DNA of 64,000 bases from Protonemura montana. Its lineage: Eukaryota > Arthropoda > Insecta > Plecoptera > Nemouridae. The position numbers were made by a program, and so were the translations under genes. Where the stretch lies: contig OX387612.1 of assembly GCA_947568835.1 (NCBI GenBank), positions 2,108,001 to 2,172,000 on the forward strand, given 5' to 3'. Of the stretch, positions 59,926 to 64,000 are shown one piece after another. Under the pieces are notes generated by a model, which was not told the origin of the DNA, did not search any database, and saw only the letters and a list, made by a program, of their open reading frames with translations. The first letter of the stretch is position 1, and every line of letters starts with the position of its first letter.

Positions 59926-59927
59926 AA

Positions 59928-60330
59928 CACCAGTCCTCGTGAGATCACCGAAGTTAAGTAACACTGCGCTGAGTCAAGAATTGGATGGGTGACCATCATA
60001 CACATGACCAGTTCTGTTCGGGAGAGAAGTTGGAGGGATGAAAGTTAGTACAGCAACTTCACTCGCCTTGCTTATCAACCTCTCGACAGCATGGATTTGT
60101 GGAGGAATCCTGTTGTTCGCGTTGTACCGTCCTTCGGAAGGGACGTTAAGCCAGTGGTCGCCTTGGTCTTCGATAGGAGTAGGCTACGTACCGGCATCAC
60201 CACCACTTTCTCCCTTCTAGGCTGGGATATGATCATTATCTTCCTAAGCGTCACTTACTCATCATACCGACGCACAAGACCAGCACCACAGGGCACGTTA
60301 TTATACCACCAGGTCAATAAGATGAGACAA
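59928..60330 (+). mobile_element. 5S-derived SINE with single head (copy 9)
   Basis: The head begins ACACCAGTCCTCGTGAGATC and GAAGTTAAGTAACACTGCGC, then spacer, body and a diverged tail. A near-complete one-head copy that shows the probable ancestral order: 5S-like core, spacer, body, tail. Confidence 0.8.
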
Positions 60331-60814
60331 GTTTTTCATTTCATTTTTGGTTCTTAAGAATAATCTTCTAAAAGTGACATAATTAAGGACAAGACAATCG
60401 CTTGCGTGTGTCGAGGGCAATTTCAAGCAAAGCTGACCTGAGGATCTCAAGATAGAAACGACCAACAGTAATTGAACCAGTTTATTGATTGAAGATACAA
60501 GAATTTAATTTTAGCCCATTTTAAAACCATTCTGGCAACTTTCTGCAATGCAAATTCAATGTCTTTGTCCTTTTCTTTTTTCCTATTTTTCAACGTCCCG
60601 GCCGATCCTTCTCAGAAGTGCGTTGCCGAGAGTTGATTTTTGTTTATAGTTTGGTGTGATTTGGGGGGAACTAGATGATGAGTGGGTAGTCGAAGACGAG
60701 ATTGACTGAAAAACCAGTAAAACGTCTTGTTCGGTCAATGGCCGTCGATCTGAGAGTGGAGCTGTGTTTTGTGCCGATCAGTGTTTGGTGCAGAGCGTCG
60801 AAGCGTGGATCAAC
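60331..60814. other. Upstream region of gene 5
   Basis: Presumed promoter and 5' UTR. The last 250 bp are GC-richer. No clear TATA box. Confidence 0.35.
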
Positions 60815-60829
60815 ATGGCCGCCACGATC
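60815..60829 (+). CDS. Gene 5 exon 1 (start exon, 5 codons)
   Basis: Reads MAATI, ending CACGATC|GTGAGTTGG, phase 0. The context CAACATGGCC is favourable for initiation. Intron 1 (60830-62450) contains the 36-bp SINE-derived array. Confidence 0.7.
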
Positions 60830-61117
60830 GTGAGTTGGTTTCTTTTCTGACAAGTTAGCTTTTCAAATCTTGCTGAAGTCAAGCCGAACTAATTGGGGAG
60901 GTATATGATTTAATTGCTTCAAACTTATGTCACTATTTACAGCGTTTATTGACAAAAATGAATTAATAAAAACAATAAAATATAATTATTTAGAATATGT
61001 TTTGTTTTGTTTTAAAATTTCAGTCCTTGAATGCGATAAATATTTTCTATGATATATCAACACTCGCACTGTTTCTCAAAGGTTAAGCATTTTCTTCGGT
61101 GCTAGTGAAAAATGATA

Positions 61118-62270
61118 GAAGTTAGTCTAGCAACTTCACTCGCCTTGCTTATCAACCTCTCGACAGCAACTTCACTCGCCTTGCTTATCAACCTCTCGAC
61201 AGCAACTTCACTCGCCTTGCTTATCAACCTCTCGACAGCAACTTCACTCGCCTTGCTTATCAACCTCTCGACAGCAACTTCACTCGCCTTGCTTATCAAC
61301 CTCTCGACAGCAACTTCACTCGCCTTGCTTATCAACCTCTCGACAGCAACTTCACTCGCCTTGCTTATCAACCTCTCGACAGCAACTTCACTCGCCTTGC
61401 TTATCAACCTCTCGACAGCAACTTCACTCGCCTTGCTTATCAACCTCTCGACAGCAACTTTACTCGCCTTGCTTCTCAACCTCTCGACAGCAACTTCACT
61501 CGCCTTGCTTATCAACCTCTCGACAGCAACTTCACTCGCCTTGCTTATCAACCTCTCGACAGCAACTTCACTCGCCTTGCTTATCAACCTCTCGACAGCA
61601 ACTTCACTCGCCTTGCTTATCAACCTCTCGACAGCAACTTCACTCGCCTTGCTTATCAACCTCTCGACAGCAACTTCACTCGCCTTGCTTATCAACCTCT
61701 CGACAGCAACTTCACTCGCCTTGCTTATCAACCTCTCGACAGCAACTTCACTCGCCTTGCTTATCAACCGCTCGACAGCAACTTCACTCTCCTTGCTTAT
61801 CAACCTCTCGACAGCAACTTCACTCGCCTTGCTTATCAACCTCTCGACAGCAACTTCACTCGCCTTGCTTATCAACCTCTCGACAGCAACTTCACTCGCC
61901 TTGCTTAACAACCTCTCGACAGCAACTTCACTCGCCTTGCTTATCAACCTCTCGACAGCAACTTCACTCGCCTTGCTTATCAACCTCTCGACAACAACTT
62001 CACTCGCCTTGCTTATCAACCTCTCGACAGCATGGATTTGTGGAGGAATCCTGTTGTTCGCGTTGTACCGTCCTTCGGAAGGGACGTTAAGCCGGTGGTC
62101 CCCTTTGGTCTTCGACAGGAGTAGGCTACGTGTCGGGACCGGTTTCCTTTAGATTTCTTGTAGGCTAGGTTAGGATCATCATCCTCATCATCCACTCATT
62201 CACCGACGCCATTAGACCAGTGTCACATGACCAGATGTCAAAACAGTGCGTCGTTAAACACCACAATTAA
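61118..62270 (+). mobile_element. SINE whose body segment is expanded as a 36-bp tandem array
   Basis: About 25 copies of a 36-bp unit (AGCAACTTCACTCGCCTTGC, TTATCAACCTCTCGAC) run from about 61125 to 62030. They are exactly the first 36 bp of the SINE body, and the rest of the body and tail follows once (ATGGATTTGTGGAGGAATCC to GCGTCGTTAAACACCACAAT). The 5S-like head is missing. Open frames across it (plus-strand ATSLALLINLST repeats, minus-strand ASEVAVERLISK) are by-products of the multiple-of-three period. Confidence 0.92.
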
Positions 62271-62450
62271 TAATCATTGTTATATTGTTGACTTTGTGTG
62301 ATTGGTAGAACCGTTAGCTAAAATGGCCGACCACACAGTTGACTTGCAGCATCATCCAAACACAACATTGGTGAAGATGGCCATTTTAATTATCGTGTAT
62401 CCAACGAAGAAAATTACTATGAAGTCTATTTCAATCCTGGGTATTTGCAG

Positions 62451-62584
62451 AGCTTCCAGTTGACGACGTTGTTGGCGCTGCTGTCGGTCGTCACGCTTCA
62501 AGATGGCGTCCACGCTGAGCTGGCAGCGCCCCGGTGGCAAGCCATCAAACCATCGCGCATGTCCGCGTACGTCAGGAGAGTCAG
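62451..62584 (+). CDS. Gene 5 exon 2 (signal peptide)
   Basis: After TGGGTATTTGCAG the frame reads SFQLTTLLALLSVVTLQDGV then HAELAAPRWQAIKPSRMS, ending AGAGTCAG|GTATGAG in phase 2. The likely cleavage site is after GVHA. The first residues SFQL resemble SFRL of gene 3 exon 2. Confidence 0.8.
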
Positions 62585-62699
62585 GTATGAGGAGAAATGT
62601 TGCAAAAATGAAACATAAGGCAAATCCTAGAAGATCCTAATTCCAAAATTGTGTTGATAATCGCAGAAATCGTAAAACTAGTGAAATTCTTCCAGCTAA

Positions 62700-62810
62700 A
62701 CAGAATCTAGGTTAGTTTGATCATCATTCTCATCATCATCCAATCATTTATCGACGCCATAAGACCAATGCCAGTTGTAAAAACAATGTGTAAGCTAAAC
62801 ATCAATAATT
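62700..62810 (+). mobile_element. SINE tail fragment in gene 5 intron 2
   Basis: CATCATCATCCAATCATTTA with ATCGACGCCATAAGACC and a degraded TTAAAC end; the tail only, in the 310-bp intron 2. Confidence 0.6.
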
Positions 62811-62894
62811 ATCCTTTTTTAATTCTTTATGAAAACTGGTGCTTAGACAAAGAAAAAGTAGAGATAGAATAAAAATGAATTCCAAAATTTGCAG

Positions 62895-63618
62895 CGACGA
62901 AAATAACAAACGCAGAATATCGGGCGCAGAGTTGCCAACCGTCACTAGGACAGCGACCGAGCTGCATACTTTGACCGTCATCAAAACAGTTCTCTCGACC
63001 GTCGTGGAAACAACGATCGTCAACGCCCTCCGAGAAACTTCAATCTACGTGCCGGTCACTGTCACTGTCACTGCGGCTCCAGAGACGATGGTCGTCTACG
63101 TGCGTCAAGTCTGCCCTGTAAGAGATTTCCTACCAGTAGACAATGGTGATCCCGAGCCCGAGTCGGATGAGTCGGAAGCGGAACCAGTTGTTGGTAACGG
63201 GTTCATGAATCCAGAAACTGGGAACGTGCAGCAAGAGGATCAGGGGATAAATGTGCCACAGAAAGATGAGCCTGTTAAAATAGCAGATTCAGATGTTGAA
63301 GATTCAGGATCTGAAGGGCTAGATGTGCCCGAAGACGAGAGTCTAGAGTCGTTGGTCAGTTATTTGAACGAGTTTCACGAAGTAGTCGGCCATCTTGATG
63401 TGCCGCGCAATCGCCGAAAGGTGTTGCTGAGCTTTGTTAAGTACACTTCGGAGGAATCGTTGGGACAAACGACGCTCGCGCAGAGAATGGTCATCAAGGA
63501 CCAGTTGAAGTCGCTGTGTGAAGTAGGGATGTTAGTTGGAGACGATTCGGAGCCATTTTTCGAAATGTTGGCGGGTTTTGTCAAGTATTTGAAAATATCC
63601 GCGAAGAAAATCGTGTAG
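62895..63618 (+). CDS. Gene 5 exon 3: secreted TVT protein with acidic linker and helical C-terminus
   Basis: Starts after CCAAAATTTGCAG in phase 2 (AG|C, Ser50), stop TAG 63616-63618; the protein is about 290 aa. The TVT block (about residues 65-120) contains TVIKTVLSTVVETTIVNA and VVYVRQVCP. Next comes a strongly acidic linker (about 125-195; DPEPESDESEAEP, DVEDSGSEGLDVPEDE), then a helical domain to the end (LVSYLNEFHEVVGHL, LAQRMVIKDQLKSL, PFFEMLAGFVKYLKI). Two cysteines. An upstream in-frame ATG at 62876 lies in the intron and is not favoured because it would remove the signal peptide. Closest relative in the window is gene 4. Confidence 0.85.
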
Positions 63619-64000
63619 GTGATTGTGTCTGTTGGGGTAAGTTTGATAGATTTTCAATACTTCCATAGAAGAAGTCGCAGTTCGTATTATTTCAAAGCGA
63701 TATCCAATCATATACCGAGAAGTACAGACGTTTCTGTGAGTAAGAAGCCAGAGTTGTACGGTTTTTTTTGTCGTTTTTAATCTTCTGGGCTGACCCCAGC
63801 TTTGCGTATGAATCCGATCTTGTTGCCAGGGCTGAAAACAGCGGGTTATGTGTACAATGAGTTCAATGAAACTCTCAATCAATTTGACAGCGATTGGTTG
63901 TTGACAATTCTCCAAGAACCAATGAGAATGCTGCACCGATGGCGCCAACACCCAACTTTCCTAGCAGGATTACAGTGGCAACTTTTGGTCACTCTTGTTT
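63619..64000. other. Sequence downstream of gene 5
   Basis: Nothing recognised; an open frame on the minus strand across this part has no support. Confidence 0.4.

Noticed and set aside
61102-62152. Hydrophobic ATSLALLINLST repeat frame resembling a membrane protein
   Set aside because: It is translated SINE body; the same words occur in every SINE copy and are followed by the SINE tail.

Overview
The window looks like part of a metazoan genome, probably a protostome invertebrate. Introns are GT-AG and up to about 10 kb long, and no bacterial-type operon structure is present. The most abundant dispersed repeat is a SINE-like element derived from 5S rRNA, and its core carries GATCACCGAAGTTAAGCAAC and GGATGGGTGACC, as I recall protostome 5S genes do. 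The species cannot be named from this sequence; a lophotrochozoan is only a guess.

Main content: a tandem, same-strand (+) cluster of five related genes for secreted, threonine/valine-rich (TVT) proteins. I assembled these from splice signals. Every gene has the same plan. Exon 1 holds only the start codon and 0-7 more codons and ends in a phase 0 intron. Exon 2 encodes a signal peptide and a short linker and ends in a phase 2 intron. Exon 3 encodes the whole mature protein. Gene 1: 9256-9258, 9635-9732, 13295-15332 (about 712 aa). Gene 2: 15976-15999, 17348-17475, 18936-20118 (about 444 aa). Gene 3: 26029-26043 (tentative), 35187-35344, 45318-46896 (about 583 aa). Gene 4: 48628-48642, 49114-49214, 50827-51484 (about 257 aa). 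Gene 5: 60815-60829, 62451-62584, 62895-63618 (about 290 aa). Genes 4 and 5 align directly in their TVT region. Genes 3, 4 and 5 end in a similar helical domain of about 90-105 residues, and a version of it appears to lie at the N-terminal side in gene 1. I do not recognise the family. An extracellular structural or adhesive role is inference from composition.

The rest is repeats. About a third of the window is tandem arrays with units of 7, 15, 26, 36 (two unrelated kinds), 40, 41 (two loci, opposite orientation), 43, 51, 57, 91-92 (5S-derived), 118 and 129 bp. Many sit inside the introns of the gene cluster. Several arise by expansion of a segment inside a dispersed element. One element family is present with 1, about 19 and about 386 copies of the same 15-bp unit. 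Two related elements expanded overlapping segments as 57-bp and 51-bp units in the two introns of gene 3. A SINE body segment expanded as a 36-bp unit in intron 1 of gene 5.

Layout: 1-9.2 kb repeats upstream of gene 1; 9.2-20.1 kb genes 1 and 2; 20.1-26 kb SINEs, two candidate orphan exons, a heptamer array and a higher-order 5S-like array; 26-46.9 kb gene 3 with two very large repeat-filled introns and a decayed LINE endonuclease fragment; 47-51.5 kb a 118-bp array and gene 4; 52.5-59.1 kb the giant 15-bp array; 59.9-63.6 kb SINEs and gene 5. No tRNA gene, intact 5S gene, CRISPR array or complete transposase was recognised. The long repetitive open frames over the minisatellites are treated as non-coding.
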